Assembly (NCBI GenBank): GCA_009746045.1
Contig: RPFO01000065.1
Location: forward strand, 2,038,984-2,102,983
DNA: 64,000 nucleotides
Origin: Mesostigma viride
Lineage: Eukaryota; Streptophyta; Mesostigmatophyceae; Mesostigmatales; Mesostigmataceae
Reading direction: 5' to 3'
The translations under genes were made by a program, and so were the position numbers. The notes under the pieces were generated by a model. The model was not told where the DNA came from. It made no database searches and was given only the letters and a program-made list of their open reading frames with translations. Shown piece by piece: positions 25,135 through 40,715 of this stretch (within the stretch, counting starts at the first letter, position 1; every line of letters begins with the position of its first letter).

Positions 25135-26340
25135 CTAGAAGCACTTGCGGTGGGCGATCGCGGGCCCCGCCTCGTCGTACTCAAACTTGGAGATCGCGTG
25201 GCTCTGGGGGAACGCCACCTTGGCCAGAACCGCACCCCCCAGCCACGAGGCGCACGCAGTTGTCTCCTCGGGCATGTAGTCGGGCGGCGCCACCAGCGAG
25301 GGCGAGAGTGAGGGGGGCGTCAGCTCATCCAGGTCGCTGCGCAGCCGCTCGCGCGCGCCAGGTGTCAGCGCACCGCCGCCCCACAGCGCCACGTTCTCAA
25401 ACAGGTGACGGCGCGACTCGAGCGAGCACGCGAGGATGGCCGCGTACAGCGCGTCAGAGAGGCCGTGCGTGCCGCCAGGCGGGACCAGGGACCCTGGGAG
25501 GCCCAGCAGCAGGGACGGCCGGAAGAGCGCCTCCCCCGCTGACAGCGCCGTCGAGCGCGGAACGCGGAAGCTCTTCCCGTCCGGGAGCACGTGCACGACG
25601 CTGGCCTTGTCGTCCTCCACCCACGCCGATGCGTCACCGAGGGACGATGAGGCAGGCGCCGATGTGGCCGCGGGTGGCGTGCGCCAAATCGTTGGTGGGA
25701 CGAGCGCCTCATATTCGGTCTTGGAGGGCACGGTCCTGCACGCGAGTTCCTTGATCGCGCGCCAGGGGGAGTCCATTAGGGTGGCGGCCGGTGCCGGGGG
25801 GGCCACGCCCTCCCTGGCACACTTTTCCGTGACCAGCTTCTCGATGAGGGCATCCACGTCGGACGAGCCAAAGGGCAGGCGCACGCTGGCACTGTGCACG
25901 CCCGCACCCTCCCACACCGGCGCGATGTCGACGCACCCATGGCCCACGCTGACGCTGACGCCGCTGATCTTGCCGAGGGCATAGAGCGCAACCACACCCT
26001 GCTCGGCTATATATAGCCCGGACACATTGAAGCGCTCAAACATGATCTGCGTGAGCCGCTCGCGCGCTGCCTTTGGCGTGAGCAACGGCTCGGTCACGAG
26101 CACGCCTCCTTCCTCGCCCACCACCCAGCCCAGTTGGTCGTACAGCATGTGATGCCAGATGCCCTCCATCTCCTCCCAGCCCTCGATCAGCCCCCGGTGG
26201 ATGGGGCAGCGGGGCGGCGCGGTGGGCCCCTCGGCCGCGTCGCGCACCAGCGTCGGCATGACCACCTGGGGGCCGTTGTCTGGGTTGGCGTAGCCCGCCT
26301 TGCAGGAGAAGGACCCGTTGTCGATCACCACCGGCTCCAT
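25135..26340 (-). CDS. ARP7: Actin-related protein 7 (chromatin-remodelling ARP), intronless
   Basis: A nuclear actin-related protein. In plants ARP7 is a subunit of SWI/SNF-type chromatin-remodelling complexes and is essential. One uninterrupted reading frame of 401 codons runs from the ATG at 26340 to the stop at 25135. The actin fold is visible: MEPVVIDNGSFSCKAGYA (phosphate loop 1), IHRGLIEGWEEME, MFERFNVSGLYIAEQGVVAL, LGKISGVSVSVGHGCVDIAP (phosphate loop 2), a divergent middle with a Pro/Ala/Ser-rich insert near residues 215-235, FENVALWGGGALTPG, and a tail ending DEAGPAIAHRKCF. The VSG-Y--EQ block, the GKISG block and the C-terminal HRKCF match Arabidopsis ARP7 more closely than conventional actin. 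The usual length of ARP7 is about 360 residues. No intron is present, unlike every other cellular gene here. The alternative is another nuclear ARP class. Confidence 0.92.
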   Translation of the reverse strand: MEPVVIDNGSFSCKAGYANPDNGPQVVMPTLVRDAAEGPTAPPRCPIHRGLIEGWEEMEGIWHHMLYDQLGWVVGEEGGVLVTEPLLTPKAARERLTQIMFERFNVSGLYIAEQGVVALYALGKISGVSVSVGHGCVDIAPVWEGAGVHSASVRLPFGSSDVDALIEKLVTEKCAREGVAPPAPAATLMDSPWRAIKELACRTVPSKTEYEALVPPTIWRTPPAATSAPASSSLGDASAWVEDDKASVVHVLPDGKSFRVPRSTALSAGEALFRPSLLLGLPGSLVPPGGTHGLSDALYAAILACSLESRRHLFENVALWGGGALTPGARERLRSDLDELTPPSLSPSLVAPPDYMPEETTACASWLGGAVLAKVAFPQSHAISKFEYDEAGPAIAHRKCF

Positions 26341-27648
26341 CCGGGAAGATAAATGCGATAAGATTAAACAACGGGAATGAACTTCGGTTCACTCCAACCA
26401 CGGTGAATTTTGGCAACACAGAGGTTTGAGCACTTGCAGTTGCCAGCAGCGAGGCGTCGCCCCGGTTCCCAGAAGTAGAACGGATAGCGGGTCGCCTTGC
26501 TCGCAAGTGCAGGAAACGGCGGGCGAGGTTTACCCTTTCTCAACTCCCCCGTGCATAAGGTTTTCAAACGGACGGGCTCGCCGCCCGAGCCTCCAGCAAG
26601 CACGGGCTCATCAAATTGTCTCCCAAATAAGTGACTGCAACGAATTCGCCAAGACCAACGCCCAACGGAGACAAGAAGTCATGCGTGGACGGGTGCCAGA
26701 AATGCTCATTCATCCGCCGTCTGTGTGGGCCGTGTCCACAGACCACAACAAGGAGCGACACACCGTGACCTGAGCGTTAGGCCAAGGAGGCGCGACTGGG
26801 GACGAGCGGGCTAGGCTGCACACGATGCGAGGGGAAAGTTCTGCTCACGCCCTTGGGTGCTAGGAACTAAATAGAGAATTGTGGACATGTTTAGTGGCTC
26901 AAAGCCATGTACGTGTCCCGCAGGAAGTCATCGTCGGGCGATTTCCCGGCGCAGTCAGGCCAGTCTGAAGCTCGCCCCTTGGTTATCCATTCGGTCTATT
27001 CGAATACCTAAAGTTACCACCCAGTTGTTGGCGCGGCATTTAGAAAAATTAAATTCATTACCAGCTCAACGTGTGCCTAACTAGTTAATTAAACGATTCC
27101 ACTGTAGTACCTACCAGCTCATGGTACTGTCATTCCTAGTCAGTTAGGCAGACAAAAAGACAACACACGGAAAACAAATACCTCTGCAAAGCCGGGAGTA
27201 AAGGAAGCTTGGAAGGCCGTTAGCGTGATTGCGAAGACGACAGCGATGCCTCCAGCCGTTAAGACCTGTGATAGTGTCATTCTTTAACCCGTAATGGCTC
27301 TTGTTGTCGATGGCGTCCGGGGAATCGAGTCGATTCTTCCTTGTACGCAGGGCGAGTGACGCGTGGGGTAACATACATACGTCGGGTGTATCTCCCGCTG
27401 CGAGGTCCGAGGGCAGGGGCCAGGGGGCCATGATGGCCAACAGCACAGGGCATACATCGTGTGCACGGCGCCGCGCCTCGCGCGCAGGGCTGGGGCCATG
27501 GGGCCGTGTCACAAACGTCAGCATCAGCACTGCACCGGGCAATGGTGAGGCAGGCCCTGGGGCCTGGGCTAACTTGAGGCTGCACGTGGCGTAAAAACAT
27601 CATGCCAGCTGCCAGAAATGCCACGCTGTGAACCAGATTGAGCTCACT
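26341..27648. other. ARP7 5' flank, no gene seen
   Basis: Upstream of ARP7. Short ORFs on both strands lack recognisable domains. Codon-like GC bias falls off beyond about 26,900. A promoter must lie here, but no clear TATA element or other motif can be assigned. Confidence 0.5.
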
Positions 27649-27651
27649 TTA

Positions 27652-28325
27652 GGGCCAACTCACACGGGTCGCGATCCGTGGTTCGTACGGTCATGGTTCG
27701 CGAACCGCTTTGCCGAGTGGCATCGAACTTTCTGCCACGTGGAACAGAAATTGGTTGACGAACCGGTCGCACTCACACGGCGGGTCGCGGGCGCTCGGAT
27801 TGTTCAGATAGATAAAGATTGGTTCACAGTACCTTTTTTTCTGGCGTTTCCGCACTTTCCGCTCTTTTCCGCACTCCTCCTCAATCTCCTCGTTGTCGCC
27901 ACCTGTCCTTGGATTTACACATACAGCGGGATATCTACGATATCGTATTCTGATTATTCGGGTGTATCCAGTGATTATTTGTCTTTACTGGACGATACTA
28001 AATTCTACCTGGCGAGACCGGCTTCGCTGGATCGAAACTGTCCAGTTTTCTTCAGCACCCTGCCGTACTGGTTCTACGCCGACTGAATTCGTACCATTAA
28101 TTCCCGTACTTTCAGGTCTTTTTCGCACTTGTCAGGTTCGATTTACGGACACGTGGACTTTTCTCTCGTGAACATGGGTCGCGACACGATTTCCCGCGAA
28201 CCACAAAGTCGGGTCGCGAACCATGCCCGTTTTCCGGCACTATCTGCCGACGCCGTGAGAAGATTCCTGCCACGCATGACAAGAGTGCTCACGAACTACG
28301 GATCGCGACCCGTGTGAGTTAGCCC
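27652..28325. mobile_element. Harbinger/PIF-type MITE, 674 bp, TTA target duplication
   Basis: Long terminal inverted repeats: the left end reads GGGCCAACTCACACGGGTCG and the right end, on the opposite strand, GGGCTAACTCACACGGGTCG, with similarity continuing for about 33 bp. The element is flanked by TTA at 27649-27651 and 28326-28328. A 3-bp TTA duplication with GGG-starting termini is typical of the PIF/Harbinger superfamily. Sub-terminal repeats of GGTCGCGAACC occur inside. The 152-codon ORF it contains has no transposase motifs, so the element is non-autonomous. Confidence 0.88.
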
Positions 28326-28328
28326 TTA

Positions 28329-28975
28329 CGTACCGTTGCTTTCAGAAATGGGGACTGGCCCCAAGAGGCAGAGGCGTCGCGGAGCCGTCCAGTCTGAAAA
28401 AATATGTTTTTAGATCTTAGTAGTTTGATCTTTCAGACATTTCCGTACATTTCAAGTGGAAGGAGTTCATGAAGGCGAGGTCACGCGACTTGGCAAATTT
28501 GCACAACGCTACTGTAGCCGGTAGCAACGGTGTCCAGATCTCCAGGAACCAATATTTGAAGGACCGTACTTTGGTGCAAAAAAGGGACCTGTCGGGTCGT
28601 CGGGACTACGGGGGATGTGCAGCCACCATAGCAAATGTGACGTCCCATGCTGCGCAGTTGTTGAAAGCTTTTCGAAACAGAGCTCTTCTAACTCTATTCG
28701 CACTGCTTACTCGCAAATGGACGCCGACACATAGCCGGACTCGGCTATTTTTCTGGCGAAAAAGCGCTAGTGATGGCCTTTGTCGTGCACGTGTAATGGC
28801 GGCCTTTAGCTGCCTACGCCAAGATGCTCTTGCGCGGTGATAAAAATGAGCAGCACCAACTGAGGACATTTGCGGCGACAGCAGAAATGGCATCGTCCTT
28901 GTTACTACAATCTATTGTTGATGTTAGGTTTGAAGCAAATATGGCCTTTTGCGACGTCAGCGGAGGGACCAATTA
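28329..28975. other. Uncharacterised, AT-richer region upstream of the 29-34 kb gene
   Basis: It may hold the 5' exon or promoter of the next gene. A short basic ORF beginning MGTGPKRQRRRGAV at about 28,348 and a 123-codon ORF at 28469-28840 are present. Neither is recognised. Confidence 0.35.
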
Positions 28976-33831
<4,856 letters not shown>

Positions 33832-35515
33832 GCGCGGCGAAACAAGGTTGTCTGCAACAGGACTGTCAGGGTTCGGCCACCAGTGACTCAACAGGGTTGT
33901 CCATGTGCGCCGCGATGAGGTCACCCTGCTGGCCAGCCTCGTGCTTCCTGGCCCATGGAGCCGATGTATGGACCTGTAGCTTGTCTTCCTGGCCCATGAG
34001 TCACAAGGTACCTGCGTAGAACGAGTGGACGAGGGGGGCCAGGGGGGGGGGGCTGGGGAGCTGCATGGGTAGCCTTCACCCAAGCAGCTCATGAGGTAGA
34101 GCGTCCAAGGGGGGACCACATGCGGGGGCAGGTGCAAGCATTTCGTGGCCTCATGAGCCCGCGGATGGGAATCCATGCTGGTGGTTGCTGCCGCCTGCCC
34201 TTGCCAAGCTTGCACAGTGGTGCACTCGGCCCTGTCAGCGCGCAGGAGCTCTGGGGGTTGATGAGCGCACATCAAGTCGCGCATGTCCATGGGGAATTCA
34301 CTCCCTGTGGCCCTACAGAGGCCACGACACGTCTCGGAATGGCCGTGCGACGTTGTAGTGCAAAAGGCAGCGATCGTCTGTGCAAGAACCCAAACATCCG
34401 TGCAAGGAACCGTGGCGGCCAGGCTTCTCCCTCCTGCGGGGACGCCGTGCCCACGGCCGCAGATCCCTGCAGAGTAACCAGCCTGCCTCTTCCATGGGAC
34501 AGAGCGAAGCGCTGGTCAGATGGCCTTGCCAGTCCATCGCTGCCCAGTTGGTGGCCCAGTCGGCTGGTCACGGGAACACGGCGCCACGATGGCACACTAC
34601 CCATCATAATGCCGCATGATGGAGATGGAGATATTCGTCATGAGGGAGACACGCTGGCTCGTGGCTCGCGTGGTGATGGAAGCAGACAGTAAGGCACCAA
34701 GGCCACATAAGGGCGCACCCCACGGGCGCTTGGGTGGCGCTTGCTTGTCTTTCCAGTGGAGCAAGCACCCGGTGGGCGCGGCTGGCCTCGGGTGCCCCTA
34801 CGGGTGGATGCTTGCTTCGCGCGTGCCCCCACTGGTCGACGTTGCCTTCATGGGCCAGTACCTATGTGGACAGAGGCCGTCGCCCGCGTGGTTGCGTTGT
34901 AGAGCTAAAGCTCCAAGGGGTGCACCAGCATAACATACCTCCAGCTGCATGGGAGGAGGCTACCAGGGGGGCATCAGACTTGAACACCCCTTTCTTTTTA
35001 CTGGTGTCTGGCATCATGCATTGACCAGCGGGCTGCTGATCTGCAAAATCTTGGATGAGAGAAATGGTGTGCAGCCATTTGATTACATCGGAGATCATGG
35101 TTGGGTGGCTGGAAGACTATCTTGACGTGCCGTGGGCATGGAACTTGGCAGATGGTATCCATCCACCTGGCTGATGGGTAATCCTTGATAATTGCACAAG
35201 GGAAAAATAAATGCAGAGGGCAATCGATTGCGTGTTTATTTATGTCTAAGCAATTTTGATACCACACCTTGTGCAAGGGCGTTGGCCAGGCACATAATTT
35301 TTTGCGAATGGGTCAACCATTTGGATTGCCACAGTCAGGTGCAGATTGTCTTAATTCTTGTCAGGACCCTGTTGCCAGGAAGATTTGTAGACAAAAGCAC
35401 TGGGTATTTTACGTCGTTTGTGCACTTCTGCCACTCCATATGGCACACTTTTTTCATCAGTTCGTCAAAGTTGGCTACAGGTCTAGATATGTAAGTAAAT
35501 AAGTAAGTACTTGCG
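33832..35515. other. Intergenic, no gene seen
   Basis: GC-rich to about 34,900, then AT-richer. ORFs on both strands lack recognisable domains. The 3' UTR of the upstream gene probably lies at the left end. Confidence 0.5.
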
Positions 35516-35730
35516 TGTCATGCACATGGGTATGCCACGCCTGGGCCTAGCCGGGCACCTGGCCCGCACAGATCTCCGGTAGACACATCAGATAGACTAG
35601 CTGGCACCAAGCCCGCCCAGCCTGGACGTTATGTCCTCACCTGGCGTGCCCCAGGCCGCGCGCGGCAGGGCCGCTAGCTACCCGTGGACTTCCCATGATA
35701 AACTAGGCATGGACATTAATTAATTAATTA
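35516..35730 (+). pseudogene. LINE-A ORF2 C-terminal remnant with TAAT tail
   Basis: The plus-strand remnant reads about GHLARTD, then YPWTSHDKLGMD after indels and stops, matching the 15.2-15.6 kb copy in opposite orientation. It ends in ATTAATTAATTAATTA at about 35,716, tail to tail with the next element. Confidence 0.7.
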
Positions 35731-38700
35731 GACTTGTGCTCCCGTTGGGGAGTCACGGAGCATTAACCCCGATGAATGGATGGATGGGTGCACACATTCC
35801 TACCGGTCTAATCTATCTACATTGGCTACATACTACATCTATCTAACAACATTCTAACTACATCATCTATCTAGGCAGCCGCACGCTGCCCTAGGGGGAG
35901 CTATCTAGCGTGCCTCCCGCGGGATTGCACACGCGGGCGCTTCCCCACTGGGGGGGGCTCGTTGTCCTCTATGACCTGGGCCCACTTGGCCTTGTCCATC
36001 ATCTTCTTCCAAATCACGGAGAGGCCTAGGCCCCCCATGTCCTCTACTAGCTGTTCTTTGAAGGTGCGGGCCTTGCGGCGTCTAACATCACTGGGCCCAG
36101 CCCACGTCAGGAGGTGCCGGCCAGGCTGGGCTGGTCGCAGTCCTGCGGGGGGCCACGTGAGGTGTCTACCTGGTTGGTGCGAGCTAGGTGCCCTACTAGC
36201 TGCAGGCGGCGTTGCTTAATTGTGCTGGTGATATAGGGCATGCCCTGGTACAGGTCCTCATTGCGGACATGAGCAGCATATCCTACTCTGAAAATGGAAC
36301 GCAGCATGCTGGTGACCGCGCCGTCCAGCTTGCGGGCCAGGTCGGCGGTGAGGGTCCACGTCTCGGCGCCATACGTGAGAACAGGAAGGACGAGGACCTT
36401 GAACAGGTCCTGTTTCTCGATCTTGCCCAGGGGCTTGCGCCATAGGGCCCGGTACTGGCGTAAAGCGTGCCAGGCGAGGGAGATGCGGTGGTCCACATCC
36501 ACCTCGCAGCTAGGGAGCAGGCTGCCCAGCAGCTTAACGCGGTCCCGATACAGGACTCGAGAGCCGTCTAGGAGATAGAGGGGCGGCGCTGAGGTGGTGA
36601 GCCCAACCGCCAGGGCCTCTGTCTTCTTGCTGACCTCAAGCCCCACTGCACGGGCCTCGAGAGCCAGGCAGTCAAGCCATGTCTGCACGTGCTCAGTGTC
36701 CTCAAAGAGGGTGGTGTCGTCTGCGTAAATGATGTCTGCTAGCCGAATCTCCGTGTCCGCACCGCCATGCCAGAATTTGTTAGCAACCTGCACTCCTGGT
36801 TCCCTGCCCACGATGCGGGCAAATCGCTTGCGCGCCTGAATCATTACGTATTCGACAACAATAATGAACAGGTAGGGCGACAGCACGCAGCCCTGCCACA
36901 CACCCTTCTGTAAAGGGCATGGGGGCGTGGTCCCGTAAGAAGTGCGCACCGAAGTGGTGGACCCTTCATACAGGTTGCGGATGACAGCAATCAGGGGGCG
37001 GGGGATCCGGAACAACTCGAGGATGTCCCAAAGCGCAGGCCAGAAAACCGAATCGAAGGCTTTGATGAAGTCCACCAGCACAAGGTGCAAAGGGGACTCA
37101 CCAGGCTGAAGGCGTTGCAGTTCCTCCACCAGTCGGCGAGTAGCGAAGAGCGCCTGTACTGTGTTGCGACCTGAACGGAAGCCGTGCTGAGTCTCGCTGA
37201 GGTGACCGTCCAGGGCCGTGCGCAGGCGGTTCAGGATGAGCCGCATAAGAAGCTTGAGGGGGGCACTTTGAATGCACACCCCTCTGTAGTTGCCGGGGTC
37301 GGCAGGCGACCCCTTGTTCTTGTACAGCATCGTGCGAAAACTGTGTTGCCAGGCCGCTGGAGGTGGTTGCGACGACAGCAGAAGGCGGTTGCAGATGTCC
37401 CGGAAGAGCAGCATAACACCTGTGTCCTCGAATTCGGCTGCAAGTTTTACAACTGCGGCCGGAATCTCGTCAGAGCCGGTGGCTGCGTCATAACGCAGGC
37501 GCTGGACCGCCTCCGTGACCTCGCGAGAGGTGAAAGGAGGCATGTCAGACGGGTCGCCAAGTGGGCCGACCAGCGGGGGGACTAGGTAGTCCGCCGCTGA
37601 CCTAGGCGGGGCCGGGGGCCCTGCGGGGCCGGCCAGGGCGGCCGGGCGGGCGGCGGCGGCTGGGAGCAGGGGTGGGGGCGGCGCAGCTGTCCCCACGACC
37701 TCGGCCGTGGCCGTGGCCCAGGTACGAAGCCGCTTGGCTGGGGCGCCGGGGACGTCGTGGCGGTGGGGCCGGCCGAGGCCGTCCGGGTGCCCGAGGCGCT
37801 TGTACCAGAACCAGGCCCCCTTGCCGTCGTGCTTCTGCTGGCAGCTGCGCAGGTCCTTGACCATCTGCTGAGCATCTGCCTTCTCAGCCTGCTCGTAGGC
37901 GGCCCTCAGAGCTGCTTGCAGCCCAGGTTTGGCGATCGGATCTCTGTTGCGGCGGAGCATCTGCCTGGCGGCGACCACTGTCGGTGCGTGACGGTGGACA
38001 GCAAGCTGCCGACGCGGAGGCAAGGTGGGGAGGGTGCGGGCAGCCAGGCGATACTTGGCGGCGACACCACGGAGGATCACTGAAATATCCCCCGGCGGCG
38101 GAATGGCGTGTAACTGCTGTCGGCTGCCCCCGGCGTCGAATACGGCCAGGAAATCATCCCTGTGCGACATAGCGGCCTGCTCTTCTGCTGACATCTTGTC
38201 GGCATCCTTCAGCACAATCCGGAGCACTTTCAGATCTGGCTGAGGTGCCAGCTGTCGCGACGGTTTCACCCCAGGAAACCGCAATCTGATGCGAGCGAGC
38301 ACGAGACGATGATCAGATTCCACCGTGCTGACAGAATCTTGCAGGACGCGAGCATCGACAACTGAGGGGCGCTGAGCCCGACGTACGCAGACATAATCAA
38401 GGCACACCACCCGATCCGACGGCCCAAAAAAGGTGGCCAGCTGCTCAGCGGGGCGTGCGAAAGAAGCATTGCATGCAACCAGCGCAGATTCTGCCAGCAG
38501 ATTCGCAAATAAAGGCGTGTTACCGTTGGCTGTCGTGTTGGTTGGGGAATACTGAGCGCCCCCAGTGCCAACTGGCAGCGTGGCGTTGGCGTCGAGCAGC
38601 ATAACCAGGAAGTGCCGAGCTGGGATGTTGGCCTCCTCCTCCTTGAGGGCGTCGAAGAAGGCCTCACGTTCCGCCTGAGCTCGACCCGCATGTGGTGCAT

Positions 38701-39105
38701 ATCCCACGATAACGGTTAGCGTGTGGTGTGAATGGCCCTCAGTGGCCGAAAAAGTGGCCACTAGCACACGCGGGGACCGCAGCACGATGGACTGGAGCTG
38801 CTCTGATGCTGCCGGCGAGCACAAGAGGCCCACACCACCTTGGCCCGGCGCGTCGCCGCCACCATAGTGGAACCGCCAGCCTGCACGCAGGTCGTCGACC
38901 AGCAGACCGTTGACCGCGTGCTGAGGGTCAACGGTGCGTCGGTGCTCCTGGACTCCAAGAACAGCGATCTTGTTGTCGGCGCACAGGGCGATCAGCTCGT
39001 CGACGCGTTGGCGTGCTGGGGTGCCGCCGCTCGTAGAAGGATCTGCAGGGAGGGTGCGCACGTTAAAACTTGCAATACCAAGAATGGGCCGTTGCCCTAT
39101 TAGCG
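35731..39105 (-). mobile_element. LINE-C non-LTR retrotransposon (ORF2 and 3' end)
   Basis: A long minus-strand LINE. From the 5' side it has the APE-RT ORF2, then a C-terminal extension now out of frame (about 36,120-35,895), then a 3' UTR with GGGGTTAATGCTCCGTGACT and the hairpin CTCCCCAACGGGAG, ending at a TAAT tail (35,716-35,730). The 5' border coincides with a (GGGGGT)n tract at 39,103-39,181. ORF1 is not joined to this copy. Confidence 0.85.
36107..39061 (-). CDS. LINE ORF2: apurinic endonuclease and reverse transcriptase
   Basis: The enzyme nicks the target and reverse-transcribes LINE RNA. 984 codons are open. The frame also runs some 17 codons further upstream (about 39,112) through ILGIASFNVRTLP, the natural start of an APE domain, so the true start lies beyond 39,061 and the first codon listed is GTG. 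Endonuclease landmarks are VLGVQEHRR, VMLLDANATLP and SDHRLVLARIRLR. RT landmarks are KNKGSPADPGNYRGV, QHGFRSGRNTVQALF, LVLVDFIKAFDSV (motif A), GVWQGCVLSP (motif B) and IIYADDTTLF (catalytic YADD). Then comes the LINE C-terminal block VLPVLTYGAETW. The frame ends LAGTS, whereas related copies continue as a RHLLTW-like segment for about 70 codons. A one-base indel, perhaps in the C6 run near 36,148, has cut off this tail. Confidence 0.93.
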   Translation of the reverse strand: MRTLPADPSTSGGTPARQRVDELIALCADNKIAVLGVQEHRRTVDPQHAVNGLLVDDLRAGWRFHYGGGDAPGQGGVGLLCSPAASEQLQSIVLRSPRVLVATFSATEGHSHHTLTVIVGYAPHAGRAQAEREAFFDALKEEEANIPARHFLVMLLDANATLPVGTGGAQYSPTNTTANGNTPLFANLLAESALVACNASFARPAEQLATFFGPSDRVVCLDYVCVRRAQRPSVVDARVLQDSVSTVESDHRLVLARIRLRFPGVKPSRQLAPQPDLKVLRIVLKDADKMSAEEQAAMSHRDDFLAVFDAGGSRQQLHAIPPPGDISVILRGVAAKYRLAARTLPTLPPRRQLAVHRHAPTVVAARQMLRRNRDPIAKPGLQAALRAAYEQAEKADAQQMVKDLRSCQQKHDGKGAWFWYKRLGHPDGLGRPHRHDVPGAPAKRLRTWATATAEVVGTAAPPPPLLPAAAARPAALAGPAGPPAPPRSAADYLVPPLVGPLGDPSDMPPFTSREVTEAVQRLRYDAATGSDEIPAAVVKLAAEFEDTGVMLLFRDICNRLLLSSQPPPAAWQHSFRTMLYKNKGSPADPGNYRGVCIQSAPLKLLMRLILNRLRTALDGHLSETQHGFRSGRNTVQALFATRRLVEELQRLQPGESPLHLVLVDFIKAFDSVFWPALWDILELFRIPRPLIAVIRNLYEGSTTSVRTSYGTTPPCPLQKGVWQGCVLSPYLFIIVVEYVMIQARKRFARIVGREPGVQVANKFWHGGADTEIRLADIIYADDTTLFEDTEHVQTWLDCLALEARAVGLEVSKKTEALAVGLTTSAPPLYLLDGSRVLYRDRVKLLGSLLPSCEVDVDHRISLAWHALRQYRALWRKPLGKIEKQDLFKVLVLPVLTYGAETWTLTADLARKLDGAVTSMLRSIFRVGYAAHVRNEDLYQGMPYITSTIKQRRLQLVGHLARTNQVDTSRGPPQDCDQPSLAGTS

Positions 39106-39181
39106 GGGGGGTGGGGGTGGGGGTGGGGGTGGAGAAGGGTAGTGCTGGAGGTGGGGGTGGGGGTGGGGGGGGGGGGGAGGG
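39103..39181 (+). repeat. (GGGGGT)n G-rich tract at the LINE 5' border
   Basis: G5-6T units ending in G11. On the plus strand it could form G-quadruplexes. It marks the 5' edge of the LINE-C copy. Confidence 0.9.
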
Positions 39182-39454
39182 GAGGGTGGCGATTGGGGTT
39201 AATGCTTGTCAACGCATGGAGGCTTTCTTTCAGGACGGATATGCGTCGTCTCCGTCCTGGCTGGGGTCGCCGGCGTGTCGACTGGGCCTCATCCCGCTCA
39301 AGGCGGGCTAGGAGGCGTGTAAGGCTGGTAAATTGGCGGGAAGGTTGACCGTGGCGTGCCTGGCGACCTTGCATCCTGATCATGCTCGCACGGTGCGACA
39401 TGAGGATGGAAAGGGGCTTGTTTATAAAGGCTGTGCCCAAAGCCTATTGTACCG

Positions 39455-40060
39455 CGATGGACATGCGGCATGGACATGTGCTACCCTAGACGAGACGGGC
39501 TCACACCCGTACGTGGGCAGCCTCCTGGTTTGTCTGTAATATGGAGGCAGATGGCTTTGAATCCATTCTGGGCTACTTCCTGCAAGAGTGGAATGTAAGC
39601 AACACTTGCTCTAAGAAGTGCACCAAGGGCACCTGTGCACACCAAAAGCCATATGCCCCTTCGATCTCCGGGATACGTGCTACATATACTCCCAACGGAG
39701 TTATGTTACTAATTAATTATATTAATGGAGGCAGATGGTTCGCAAGGGCAAGACTAGATGGCAAGTAGTGATGAAGGCGACCACCCCCAAGTCGTGGGGC
39801 TCCGTGTGTACGTGACCGCGCATGGCATTCATAGCGATTTGGGCCGTGGTGCCCACACCCCTGTAACTAGTACCTAGATAGCTAGCATCGATATCCATTC
39901 CATTAAGAACTCACAGATCCAAGCATGCTACATTATCTCCCAACGGAGGCATATTATAATTTAATTTAATTTTAATGGGGTGGAAGATCATCATGGCTAT
40001 ACAAAGGCTAGGGCATGGCTTCTCATCAGAGAGTGACTCTCTGTATAGGCAGGGCTGAGC
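39455..40060 (+). mobile_element. Plus-strand LINE-A and LINE-B fragments
   Basis: LINE-A C-terminal pieces (GGCAGCCTCCTGGTTTGTCT near 39,517 and GGAGGCAGATGG at 39,542 and 39,726) are interrupted by a LINE-B 3' end (39,545-39,720) with ACTCCCAACGGAG and a TAATTAATT tail. A second hairpin, CTCCCAACGGAGG, at about 39,938 precedes an AATTTAATTTAATTTT tail. Confidence 0.72.
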
Positions 40061-40300
40061 TAAATGGTCATCCATGGTGGACTTTTCGTGATAGACTCGG
40101 CATGGACATGTGCTACACTAGACGCGACGGGCTCTCGCCCGGGCAGCCTCCTGGTTTGTCTGTAATCTGGAGGCAGATGGTACGCAAGGATAGATGGCAA
40201 GTAGTGATGAAGGAGACCACTCCCAAGTCTGTGGGGGCTCCGCGTGTGACCGCGTATGGCATTCATAGCGATTCGGGCCGCGGTGCCCATTAATTAATTA
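40015..40300 (+). pseudogene. LINE-A ORF2 C-terminal fragment
   Basis: 92 codons matching the C-terminus at 15.2-15.4 kb: FRDRLGMDMCYTRRDGLSPG, then LSVIWRQMVRKDRWQVVMKE and YGIHSDSGRG. It ends in TTAATTAATTAATTAA at about 40,290 and there abuts a minus-strand LINE-B. Confidence 0.85.
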
Positions 40301-40660
40301 ATTAAAACGATCATAGCTCCGTGGGGAGCATATGTAACACATAGCCCTGAGAAAGGGGCATCTATGGGTTTGTTATACAATCAGGGCGACAACCTGCAGG
40401 TGTAGGATATGTACAACTATCACCTGCTCTGGGTGCACAAGGTGCACCTGCACCGCCATGATGGTTCATGCCTCCTAAACAAGCACAGGCACACAAGGCG
40501 GCTTGAGGAGAGGGCCTAGAAGGCCTGCATGACATATGGGGTGGAAGGTATGTGGCTAGGCTATAGCTGGGGTACACAAGGCCTCTCAGCAGAGAGTAAC
40601 TCCCTGCATGGGCAAAGCATGACTCGAAATTGCTACGGCTATTGTAAGGGCGGGTGTGGG
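40301..40660 (-). mobile_element. LINE-B 3' end
   Basis: Begins at the TAAT tail with CTCCGTGGGGAGCATATG and continues into the block shared with 14.8-15.0 kb, including GGTGCACAAGGTGCACCTG. The hairpin stem differs from other copies but keeps pairing. Confidence 0.65.
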
Positions 40661-40715
40661 CCCATCACGTAGGCATACATGGCCACGTCACTAAGCTTTC
40701 TAGTCTACACTACTG

